The position numbers were made by a program, and so were the translations under genes. The notes beneath the pieces are model-generated. The model ran no database searches. It was not told where the DNA came from and worked only from the letters and a program-made list of their open reading frames with translations. Below, in pieces: positions 8,579 through 15,065 of a stretch of 27,945 bases of DNA. Origin of the DNA: a virus; IMG/VR virus record IMGVR_UViG_3300048587_000305, positions 1 through 27,945 of that record; one strand, 5' to 3'. Every line of letters begins with the position of its first letter. The stretch's first letter is position 1.

Positions 8579-8816
8579 CCACTTCGACCGTGCGCGTGAC
8601 GACGCGGACGCGCTCGACTGCGGTCTCGGTCTCGGTTCGCGCGGCCGTGATTTGGCGGTCTGCCTGCACACCGACGTCGACCGCTTGCTGGCTGCCGGTG
8701 GCGGCATCAGTCGCAGATACGACGGACCCGTCGACATAGCCGCGCGCGACCCAGCCGCCACCGCCGCCAAGGGCGAGCATGACCAGAGCCAGCACGACGA
8801 TTGCCCAGTTGGCCAC
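8466..8816 (-). CDS. Rz-like inner-membrane spanin
   Basis: This 116-residue protein starts at GTG 8816, one base after the endolysin stop. An N-terminal membrane anchor ('WAIVVLALVMLALGGGGGW') is followed by a periplasmic region likely to be helical ('QADRQITAARTETETAVERV'). This is the Rz topology: the anchor stays in the inner membrane and the soluble part reaches Rz1 in the outer membrane. The gene follows the endolysin directly and contains the start of Rz1 in another frame. A longer in-frame version beginning at 8894 would overlap the endolysin and lacks a clear advantage. Its sequence is Ala/Arg-rich and not conserved, as is normal for spanins, so the call depends on topology and context. 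Confidence 0.75.
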   Translation of the reverse strand: MANWAIVVLALVMLALGGGGGWVARGYVDGSVVSATDAATGSQQAVDVGVQADRQITAARTETETAVERVRVVTRTVEVAAECPPGRGPVSADFADQLRALARARSDASAGASRVP

Positions 8817-8817
8817 A

Positions 8818-9216
8818 TCAGGACCTTTCCGGCGGGTAGTGGATACGATCGAGCTCGAAGTGCACGCAGTCTCTAAAGGTTTTCCAGTCGCCACCCCAGA
8901 CGATCGGCACTTTCAGCTCGCGCGCGGCTTGCTTGAACGCCGACGCGATCGGGTCGTAATCGGACGCTGTCCACGTCACGGCGCCCTTGCGGTACGCCAC
9001 CACATCGACGGCGTGGCCAGTGAGGTGGCGGCTGTTCATCGTGCGCGACTTGCCATCGCGCACGTACTCGCGCTGCTGCTCGATCGTGCGCAGGCCCTGG
9101 GTGATGCCGAAGTCCATCGTCGTCAGCTCGATGGCGCGCATGACCACGCGCACCAGGTCGGGGTGCACGCCGGCCATGCGGTCAATGCTGCGCTGGCTGA
9201 GCTTGAATGCGCCCAT
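8818..9216 (-). CDS. Endolysin, M15-family L,D-/D,D-peptidase
   Basis: This 132-residue protein is a zinc peptidase of the VanY/T5 endolysin type that cuts peptide cross-links of peptidoglycan. The metal-binding signature S-x-H-x-x-G-x-A-x-D is complete (S62, H64, G67, A69, D71 in 'SRHLTGHAVDVV'), and the C-terminal 'DCVHFE' gives the third zinc ligand H119 and the likely catalytic acid D116. No signal peptide is visible, so export should need the holin next door. The ATG at 9216 overlaps the holin stop (TGATG); an in-frame extension to 9276 would run into the holin gene and adds unrelated sequence. Spanin genes follow immediately, completing a lysis cassette. Confidence 0.92.
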   Translation of the reverse strand: MGAFKLSQRSIDRMAGVHPDLVRVVMRAIELTTMDFGITQGLRTIEQQREYVRDGKSRTMNSRHLTGHAVDVVAYRKGAVTWTASDYDPIASAFKQAARELKVPIVWGGDWKTFRDCVHFELDRIHYPPERS

Positions 9217-9791
9217 CAGTGCACCGCCGTGGTCAGCATCAGCCACAACAGCACCCACACATCGCGCAGGATCCACACCAGCAACGCGACGCCAGCCAGC
9301 AGCACGACGACCGCCATGTTGACGCGGCCGCCTTCGCCCCGGTCGGAACGACGACGGCGCGGCTCAGGCGGAAGCGCCCCGTGCCCGCGCAGATAACCGC
9401 GCAGGAACCACGCCCAGGCGGCCTGCCCCATGCGCAGCGTCAACCAGGCGACAAAGGCGACGATGGTAGACATCGCCAGCATGGCCTCAGCGGTGTTCGG
9501 AAGGAACTGCACAAGAATGCCGGCGGCGTTCACTTCCGGATGCGACAGGCGCTGGAACAGAAACGGCGTGATGGTGATCGAGGTCAGCGAAGACACCGCC
9601 CACTTGAGGCCGATCGAGCGGCGAGTTTCGGCAGGTGCCTCGGGTACGATGGCCACACTGAGAAACCCTCCAATGATCCCGCCGATGGACGCAACACCCA
9701 GCGCGCCGTAGTCAGGCGGCATGATCGCGGTGGCCATCCCGGCAGAAGCCAGCGCGTAGGCCGCCAGGTCAGTGATGTGCTGATGCGACAT
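9216..9791 (-). CDS. Putative holin / multi-span membrane protein
   Basis: This 191-residue protein directly precedes the endolysin and has several hydrophobic spans: about residues 9-23, 30-49, 62-80, 103-120 and a strong C-terminal one at 159-187 ('VVVLLAGVALLVWILRDVWV'). The basic linker 'PEPRRRRSDRGEGGR' separates the last span. Holins permeabilise the inner membrane at a set time to release endolysins, and position makes this the best candidate. It is longer than most holins, and M159 could allow an internal short product of one span, perhaps an antiholin, but no good Shine-Dalgarno supports it. The start ATG lies 3 nt after the upstream stop. I do not recognise a named holin family. Confidence 0.62.
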   Translation of the reverse strand: MSHQHITDLAAYALASAGMATAIMPPDYGALGVASIGGIIGGFLSVAIVPEAPAETRRSIGLKWAVSSLTSITITPFLFQRLSHPEVNAAGILVQFLPNTAEAMLAMSTIVAFVAWLTLRMGQAAWAWFLRGYLRGHGALPPEPRRRRSDRGEGGRVNMAVVVLLAGVALLVWILRDVWVLLWLMLTTAVH

Positions 9792-9794
9792 CGA

Positions 9795-10313
9795 TCAGCC
9801 CTTCCGCCCGTTCAGGGCAGACCCGCACGAGTAGGGCGATGGGCTCGGCGCGTAGCCGATCCGATACCAGGCCTCGGCGGTGCCCAGCCCGTTTGCTACC
9901 TGGAGCGGATCGAAACCGCGCACGATGTGCAGCGTCTGGTCCTGGTGGACGTAGCTGCGCAGCGCGAGGTACTCATTCGGCGCCCACGGTCGCAAGCTGA
10001 TCGCGACGGTATTTGACCAGCACTGGCCCGGCGCGTAGAGCGTCGTCAGCGACACCGTGTAAGCGCCACCAAAGCCGAGGCACGAAACGTCGGCAGTGAT
10101 CCACAGCGATTGGTAGCGCGACAGCACGATGCGGCACACGCGGTCGCTGCCGAGGTAGACACCCGACGCCGTCGAATCGATCGGCACGGCCGCCGTGCTG
10201 GCCCTGACGCCAGTCACCAACATCAGCGCCAGGATGACAACCGCCATCACCGTGGCCACCTTCGCCATCATCGCGATGAACAACTGCGCGCGGAAGATCT
10301 TATCGACGTTCAT
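9795..10313 (-). CDS. Unknown exported or membrane-anchored protein by lysis genes
   Basis: I do not recognise this 172-residue protein. It starts with 'MNVDKIFRAQ' and a long hydrophobic segment (about residues 11-36) ending 'VTGVRASTAAVP', which could be a signal peptide cleaved near 'VRA-S' or a membrane anchor. The rest is hydrophilic, aromatic-rich and carries four cysteines (60, 78, 98, 163), compatible with two disulfides in the periplasm. It overlaps the upstream 133-residue gene by 14 nt and ends 3 nt before the holin. Its place suggests a lysis accessory, antiholin-like or envelope function; this is inference. It could equally be a cell-surface moron such as an exclusion factor expressed late. 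Confidence 0.6.
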   Translation of the reverse strand: MNVDKIFRAQLFIAMMAKVATVMAVVILALMLVTGVRASTAAVPIDSTASGVYLGSDRVCRIVLSRYQSLWITADVSCLGFGGAYTVSLTTLYAPGQCWSNTVAISLRPWAPNEYLALRSYVHQDQTLHIVRGFDPLQVANGLGTAEAWYRIGYAPSPSPYSCGSALNGRKG

Positions 10314-10701
10314 TGGTCACCCCGCTGGCGAAGATTCGCCACTGGTTGAACAGTTCGACAATCACGGCGCCGGCCTGGCTGACTTCGCTGGCAATCGCCA
10401 GCGTGCCGCTGGCGCCGGCCTCAGTCGCGGCGATCGCCTCGTCGGCGGTCACGAATGCGGCCTGCACCAGCTCGGCGAAGGCAGCGGCTTTCTCCGAACC
10501 ACGCCGGCGCGGCTTGCCATCGGCGCCGAGGTCGGTCGGATCCAGCGGGAACAGCGACTCGACGCGGGCGACCAGGTCGACCAGCGTGCGGATCATCGCC
10601 ACTGTGCCCATCCCGGTGGCTTTCACCAGCGTACGGATGTGCGGCAGCAGAGACAGGACCAGTCGGAACCACTGCGCCGGTGTCAATTTGGGTGCGTTCA
10701 T
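10300..10701 (-). CDS. Unknown phage protein between capsid and lysis genes
   Basis: I do not recognise this 133-residue protein by name. It starts 'MNAPKLTPAQWFRLVLSLLP' with a short hydrophobic stretch, then 'GTVAMIRTLVDLVARVESLF', a charged linker with 'GKPRRRGSEKAAAFAELVQA' and a moderately hydrophobic Ala-rich helix near the end. The pattern suggests a helical, perhaps membrane-associated, protein; holin-associated proteins with similar style occur in phage lysis regions. The ATG at 10701 lies 85 nt after the capsid stop, and the gene overlaps the next (exported) gene, so it heads the lysis group of the late operon. Function is open. Confidence 0.6.
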   Translation of the reverse strand: MNAPKLTPAQWFRLVLSLLPHIRTLVKATGMGTVAMIRTLVDLVARVESLFPLDPTDLGADGKPRRRGSEKAAAFAELVQAAFVTADEAIAATEAGASGTLAIASEVSQAGAVIVELFNQWRIFASGVTNERR

Positions 10702-10786
10702 CGTTTCGCCCGGGTCTGGAAGGTGCCGGTCTTTCCCGGCTGTCAGCTCATGCGAGCAGCTCCACCCCAGGAGGGGACGTGGTGGA

Positions 10787-12604
10787 TCAGGCGGTCAGCG
10801 CGTCCAACATGGCGCTGAACGACTCGGCGTGGCGCACGGCCACATCGACATCCTGGTGAGCGATCACGCGGACGGTACCGGCAGAGCCGCCGGTGTACGG
10901 GTCGACGAGAATGTCGAGGCCGCCCCACATGCCGATGATCAAGTCGGCCCAGTTGCCGAACACGATCGCCGAACACACGCCCGTGCTGGTGCCCTTGTCC
11001 AGGTTGCTGGGCACGGCGTTGGTGACGCCGACCTGGTAGCCGTTGATCGGCGTCGTGCCAGGCTCCCAGATGAAGCCGTTCTGACCGCTGACCTTCGACG
11101 TGGTCTTGAGCTTGCCGCGCACCTTGGCGTTGGTGAGGTAGCCCAGCGTGCCGATGTCGGCATTGGCGACCGACACATCGGTTTCCAGGTCGACCATGTG
11201 CTGCCAGGTCGGCGCCAGCCCGTTGGTGCCACCGGCCACATCGCCGATGCCAGCGGTGGCGAGGATGCCGGTCGGTTCGTTGGCACCGCCGCCATAGATG
11301 GCCGCGGCCTGGATGGCAAGACCAAGGACCTTTGCCAGGTCGCCCTGCACAAAGGCCTCGACGTCAATCGACGACTGCAGCAACAGCTTGCGGCTGATGT
11401 CGGTGAACGCGCCGACGGTCTTCGGCGACATGGTCACCTGGTCGAAGGCCTGCTGCGACTCGGTCGCCGCGCCGGATTCGGCCACCCAGTACGCCGTGGC
11501 CCCACCGGTCTGCCGCGGAATGGCGATGTTGCCGACCAGTCCGGTCAGCATCGTCGCACCCATGCGGTCGATCACCATGGCGTTGCGCAAAAGATCGATG
11601 AACGACCCGCTGAGCAGGTTGGTGGCGATGGTGTGGCCGCCTGCCGTGGCGGTGGTCTTGTTCAGGTCGCGCTTCAGCACGTCGAAAGGCACGATGATGC
11701 CGCGCGCCTTCTTGCCGGTCTTATCGGCAGCGGCGGCGGAGCATTCGAACTCGAACTCGGCAGCGCGTTGGGCAGCTGCATCGCGTGGGTTGGCGAGGGC
11801 GCCAATAACGCGCATCAGCGAGTAGCGCTTCTGCTCCTTGTCGGTCATGCCGATGTCGGCAGTCGCCTTGGGCGCGCTCGCCATGCGCTCCATCGCGGCA
11901 TTGCGGAACTCGTCGACGCTCTTGCCGTCGCGGATGAACGCGGTGGCGATGTCGTCGAGGCCGTGGCGCTTGTACTGCTCGGCGATGGCGATGATGTCGG
12001 CGGCGCGCTTGCGCTCGCTGTCGGCGCCGGCCTGACGGTCGGCGGCGGGGTCTTTGTCCATGGTGATGCTCTCCGGCTTGGGAGTGGGAATGGGGGAATC
12101 AGCACTGCGGCCGACACCGACGGATGGGTCGGCCGGCACGCTGACAAGGGACACCTCGAACGGCTCCCAGTCGGTGACGCGGTACACGTCTTTGCCGTTG
12201 TCCGAGCTTTCCAGCCGGACGCCGTGGACCATGTACCCGACGGACACGTTGCGGCGGATGCCATCGACCACGTCCTGCAGCACCTCACTGGCACGCGCGC
12301 CCCTCCCGAAGCGCACCACAGCGCGGGCCACCCGGTCCGCTCCGATCTGTACCGATTCGATGACGCCGACCTGGTCTCGCGTGTCGTGATCCATGAGCAA
12401 GGCGCCGCCGGCCTGCAGCCGGTCGAGGCGCATTGCGCTGCTGTTGTGGTCGAGAATCTCAGCGCCCCACCAGCGTTCGACCGGCGCTTCGGAGCTGAAG
12501 GCCAGCTCGACGGTGCGCGCGTCCATGTCGACCTTGCGCTCACTGATCGTGAGCTCGCGGGTGGCCTTGGTGCCGGGCTTCAGTTCTGGGATTTCTCGGT
12601 TCAT
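10787..12604 (-). CDS. Prohead protease-major capsid protein fusion (HK97 type)
   Basis: This 605-residue polypeptide joins two normally separate proteins. Residues 1 to about 170 form an HK97-type prohead protease: 'GGALLMDHD' carries the likely catalytic His73, 'RRNVSVGY' the likely Ser121, and 'WEPFEVSLVSVPADP' the likely acidic residue E150, with spacing like HK97 gp4. A charged linker and helical delta-like region ('DSERKRAADIIAIAEQYKRH') follow, then an HK97-fold capsid domain to the end, with 'PRQTGGATAYWVAESGA', 'KTVGAFTDISRKLL' and 'FGNWADLIIGMWGGLDILVD'. The fusion should provide protease in cis and release capsid subunits on maturation. The ATG at 12604 is preferred; a TTG at 12613 is a poorer alternative because its ribosome site would be too close. 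The portal is immediately upstream. Confidence 0.92.
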   Translation of the reverse strand: MNREIPELKPGTKATRELTISERKVDMDARTVELAFSSEAPVERWWGAEILDHNSSAMRLDRLQAGGALLMDHDTRDQVGVIESVQIGADRVARAVVRFGRGARASEVLQDVVDGIRRNVSVGYMVHGVRLESSDNGKDVYRVTDWEPFEVSLVSVPADPSVGVGRSADSPIPTPKPESITMDKDPAADRQAGADSERKRAADIIAIAEQYKRHGLDDIATAFIRDGKSVDEFRNAAMERMASAPKATADIGMTDKEQKRYSLMRVIGALANPRDAAAQRAAEFEFECSAAAADKTGKKARGIIVPFDVLKRDLNKTTATAGGHTIATNLLSGSFIDLLRNAMVIDRMGATMLTGLVGNIAIPRQTGGATAYWVAESGAATESQQAFDQVTMSPKTVGAFTDISRKLLLQSSIDVEAFVQGDLAKVLGLAIQAAAIYGGGANEPTGILATAGIGDVAGGTNGLAPTWQHMVDLETDVSVANADIGTLGYLTNAKVRGKLKTTSKVSGQNGFIWEPGTTPINGYQVGVTNAVPSNLDKGTSTGVCSAIVFGNWADLIIGMWGGLDILVDPYTGGSAGTVRVIAHQDVDVAVRHAESFSAMLDALTA

Positions 12605-12627
12605 GTTCGGCAATCTCTCGCGCGCTG

Positions 12628-12659
12628 CGGAAATCGGTAAGGCAAAGCGTTTCCGCTAC
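12628..12659 (-). repeat. Repeated stop-codon hairpin, copy B (after portal)
   Basis: The 22-nt stretch 12638-12659 is identical to 14758-14779. Here a 6-bp inverted repeat (CGGAAA / TTTCCG, 12628-12633 and 12650-12655) can form a stem. In the minus direction the repeat starts with GTAGC, whose TAG is the portal stop. There is no U run, so it is not an ordinary terminator. Confidence 0.8.
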
Positions 12660-14170
12660 GCCGGAGGCGCAGGCGGGTCAGGCTTCGGGGAATAGGCGGC
12701 GCCCGGCAGTTGCACGCCTTTGGCGGCGGCCAGTTTCTGGAACGTCGCCAGGTCGTCGAGGATGTCCTCGACGTCGCGGCCGGCACGCGCTGCGACTTGC
12801 TGCGGGCTTTCAAGGCCGTTCTGGATGGAGACCACCGCGGACTCGACGTCCTTCAGCGGGTCAACCCATGCCCAGCGCCGCGGCTGCCAGATGTGCTGGC
12901 GGAACTTCGAGAGCTTGGCGGCCGGCAGCGTCGAGCCGTTGGGCATGACCAGCATCCCGCCGAGCAGCGTCCACTCCAGCCATTCTTCGTAAATCGGCTG
13001 CACCACCGAGCTGATAAACCACTCCTGCAGCGCCATCCACTCGTCGCGCTCGTCGAGCACGCCGGCGCGGATCGAGGAATAGTTGACGCCCTCGAGGTCG
13101 TTGGCCATGGTGTTGTAGGACACGCCCAGCGCGCTGCTGATGCCGCGCAGCACGGCCTTGTTGAAGGCCTCGAACTGGTCGTGCGGATAGCTCGGATCGA
13201 ACGCCGTGAAGTCGTAGCCGTGCGGCAACACGCCGAACTCGCCAGGCGCCACGTTCTGCATGAACTCGCCGGTGTCCTTGTCCTGGTCGGCGATGCCGGA
13301 CGGGTCGCCATCCTTCGAGCTGAAGAACCCCATCTTTGACGCGCCGATGCGGGCAGCAATCACGGCCGCCTCGCGGTAGCCGTTGAGGTCATGCAGGCGC
13401 TTGATGGCGGCGTGTGCCCACGGATAGCCGCGCGTCTGCTCGGCATCTTCGGACAGGAATGCGTGACGGATCTCGGTTGTCGGGATGCGCTCCGAGCTGC
13501 GCGTCACGGTGCCGGCCAGCGTGCTGGCCATGTAACAGTGGATCGCCACCGGGCGGCCGTACTCGTCGACCTCCACGCCCATGGTGATGGCGTTGGACGA
13601 TCCGGTGCGCTCGCGGTTCATGCTGGTGGCGATGCGCGCAACGTCCAGCGGTTGAATCTGGAAGCCGAACTCGCCAAAGCCGGGGCCGCGCGCTACCCGA
13701 TACAGCAGCTCACCGTCACGCGCAGCGGCGGTGATCAGCACGGCGAGGGCATCGACGCCGCTAAGCTTGCCGGTCACCTCGAAGTTGCCGCGGCGCATCT
13801 GCCGATACCACGCGGCCTCGATCACTTGGTTGGCCAGCGTGTCCGGTGTGCCCCCCAGATCAGCCACCCTGCACTGCAGCACCGGACCGGACGGTCCGAC
13901 CACGTTTCGCCGGACCGCGCGCAGCCATGACTTGATGTATTCGTTGTTGCGGGCCAGATCACGCGAGCGGGCGCGCAGGCGGTCGAGATCGCCGCGCAGC
14001 TCCTGGTCGATCAGCGTGTTGGTCGCCATCCAGCTGGAGGTCAGGCGGTCCTGCGTCGCGGCGTCGAAGCGGCGGCGCCCCTGCTGGTGCACCGGCGGCA
14101 GCGCGCGGGCTGCTTCGATGCGCATCATCTCGGCTGCCAGGTCGCTGGCTGGCAGGCGTTCGCGCCTCAT
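12656..14170 (-). CDS. Portal protein, lambda family
   Basis: This 504-residue protein is a lambda gpB-type portal, the dodecameric ring at the capsid vertex through which DNA is packaged and the tail attached. Typical segments are present: 'RSRDLARNNEYIKSWLRAVR' near residues 70-90, then 'NVVGPSGPVLQ', 'GFGEFGFQIQPLDVARI', the clip-like 'DLEGVNYSSIRAGVLDERDE' and 'WVDPLKDVESAVVSIQNGLE' followed by a Pro-rich tail. Length is near that of lambda gpB (533). The ATG at 14170 overlaps the gpW-like stop (ATGA). Gene order gpW-like, portal, protease/capsid follows lambda W-B-C/D/E. The stop lies at the edge of a repeated hairpin. Confidence 0.93.
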   Translation of the reverse strand: MRRERLPASDLAAEMMRIEAARALPPVHQQGRRRFDAATQDRLTSSWMATNTLIDQELRGDLDRLRARSRDLARNNEYIKSWLRAVRRNVVGPSGPVLQCRVADLGGTPDTLANQVIEAAWYRQMRRGNFEVTGKLSGVDALAVLITAAARDGELLYRVARGPGFGEFGFQIQPLDVARIATSMNRERTGSSNAITMGVEVDEYGRPVAIHCYMASTLAGTVTRSSERIPTTEIRHAFLSEDAEQTRGYPWAHAAIKRLHDLNGYREAAVIAARIGASKMGFFSSKDGDPSGIADQDKDTGEFMQNVAPGEFGVLPHGYDFTAFDPSYPHDQFEAFNKAVLRGISSALGVSYNTMANDLEGVNYSSIRAGVLDERDEWMALQEWFISSVVQPIYEEWLEWTLLGGMLVMPNGSTLPAAKLSKFRQHIWQPRRWAWVDPLKDVESAVVSIQNGLESPQQVAARAGRDVEDILDDLATFQKLAAAKGVQLPGAAYSPKPDPPAPPA

Positions 14171-14736
14171 GCGAAGCGCACCAGCACGCGATTGCCGGAG
14201 GGCAGTCCCTGCGCGGCCCGCGCGGCCGACTCTTCACGGCGCACCTCGGCGCGGTAGGTGTCGCGCAGCGTCAGCAATTCAGGGATCGGGATGTGCTGCA
14301 CCGAACGCCCGGCGATCGAGAAGTTGGCCGCCCAGTTGGCGCGGCTTTCGAGCCACGCCTCGAGCACGTCCAGCACTTTGCGCGCATGCGTTCTGGCGTC
14401 GAGGCCGGTGGTCGCCGCGGCAAGGTTTGGCAGGATCTCGATGCGGCCGGTGGCAAGCGTGTACTTCTCGCCAGCCTTCTCTGCGCGCTCCTGGTACTGG
14501 TAGCCACCGGATGTCCAGCCCGTGGTTGTCGCAGCCGGCACCAGGATCAGGTGGTCGTCACCGTCCGCGGTCGATGTGAACGTGATCTGGCCTGCGCTGT
14601 TGACCAGGTAATAGACCAGCGACCACCCGGCACTGGCCGGGTAGTCGCCGTAAGAGCGCTTCCACGTGGCGGTATCGCCTGCGGTAAGTTGCGCCGGAAT
14701 CTGGGTGGGCGTTTCTGGCATGTCGCGAGGGAGCAT
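14167..14736 (-). CDS. gpW-like head-tail joining region, with N-terminal extension
   Basis: This 189-residue protein occupies the lambda W position, between terminase and portal. The C-terminal part ('IAGRSVQHIPIPELLTLRDT', then a charged helix) resembles gpW-like proteins, which join portal to tail connector. The N-terminal part ('LTAGDTATWKRSYGDYPASA', then 'LVYYLVNSAGQITFTSTADG') reads as a beta-sandwich-like domain that lambda gpW (68 residues) lacks. The ATG at 14736 is preceded by GGGGGTGA at good distance, better than the in-frame ATG at 14721. A repeated hairpin lies just upstream. The name is based on position and the C-terminal pattern; some annotations would call this a hypothetical protein. 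Confidence 0.6.
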   Translation of the reverse strand: MLPRDMPETPTQIPAQLTAGDTATWKRSYGDYPASAGWSLVYYLVNSAGQITFTSTADGDDHLILVPAATTTGWTSGGYQYQERAEKAGEKYTLATGRIEILPNLAAATTGLDARTHARKVLDVLEAWLESRANWAANFSIAGRSVQHIPIPELLTLRDTYRAEVRREESAARAAQGLPSGNRVLVRFA

Positions 14737-14747
14737 TCACCCCCACG

Positions 14748-14779
14748 CGGAAACGGATAAGGCAAAGCGTTTCCGCTAC
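14748..14779 (-). repeat. Repeated stop-codon hairpin, copy A (after Mor-like gene)
   Basis: A perfect 8-bp inverted repeat (CGGAAACG at 14748-14755, CGTTTCCG at 14768-14775) surrounds a 12-nt loop. The 22 nt at 14758-14779 match copy B at 12638-12659 exactly. Read on the minus strand it begins at the TAG stop of the Mor-like gene. The two copies bracket exactly the gpW-like and portal genes. Confidence 0.82.
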
Positions 14780-15060
14780 CCGGCGGAAAGGATCTGCCGG
14801 ATCCGTCGCTCGCTGAGCCGCCATCGGCGCGCCAGCAACGGCACATGCTCGCCCTGACGGGCCTGCTCGCGGATACGACGGTCACGCCGCACCAGCAACG
14901 CCCGTGCGTCCTCGCCTTCCTTCGCGATGTAGTGGCGCTCCCCGCCCCAGTCGCGCCGCACTTCGGCCTCGATCTTGCCAAGGTCGATCTTCTCCGCCGC
15001 CTTCGGCGAGCAGCAGGCGCGGATGCGGGCGAGGATGTCGGCGATCAGGTCGTCGTGCAT
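14776..15060 (-). CDS. Mor-family-like transcription regulator in packaging module
   Basis: This 94-residue protein has the plan of Mor/C activators known from phage Mu: an N-terminal helical part ('MHDDLIADILARIRACCSPK'), a middle 'DWGGERHYIAKEGEDAR' resembling the Mor dimerisation strand, and a C-terminal helix-turn-helix ('VPLLARRWRLSERRIRQILS'). Mor activates Mu middle genes; a role here in late transcription is inference. The ATG at 15060 lies six bases after the terminase stop; a GTG at 15069 overlapping that stop (GTGA) is an alternative start giving three extra residues. The gene sits between terminase large subunit and gpW-like genes on the same strand. The HTH is clear; the exact subfamily is less sure. 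Confidence 0.72.
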   Translation of the reverse strand: MHDDLIADILARIRACCSPKAAEKIDLGKIEAEVRRDWGGERHYIAKEGEDARALLVRRDRRIREQARQGEHVPLLARRWRLSERRIRQILSAG

Positions 15061-15065
15061 GGCGG

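Noticed and set aside
10313-12640. 775-codon plus-strand frame opposite the capsid gene
   Set aside because: It is a shadow of the protease-capsid gene: His/Asp/Gly-rich translation with no domain, while the minus strand has clear catalytic and capsid motifs.
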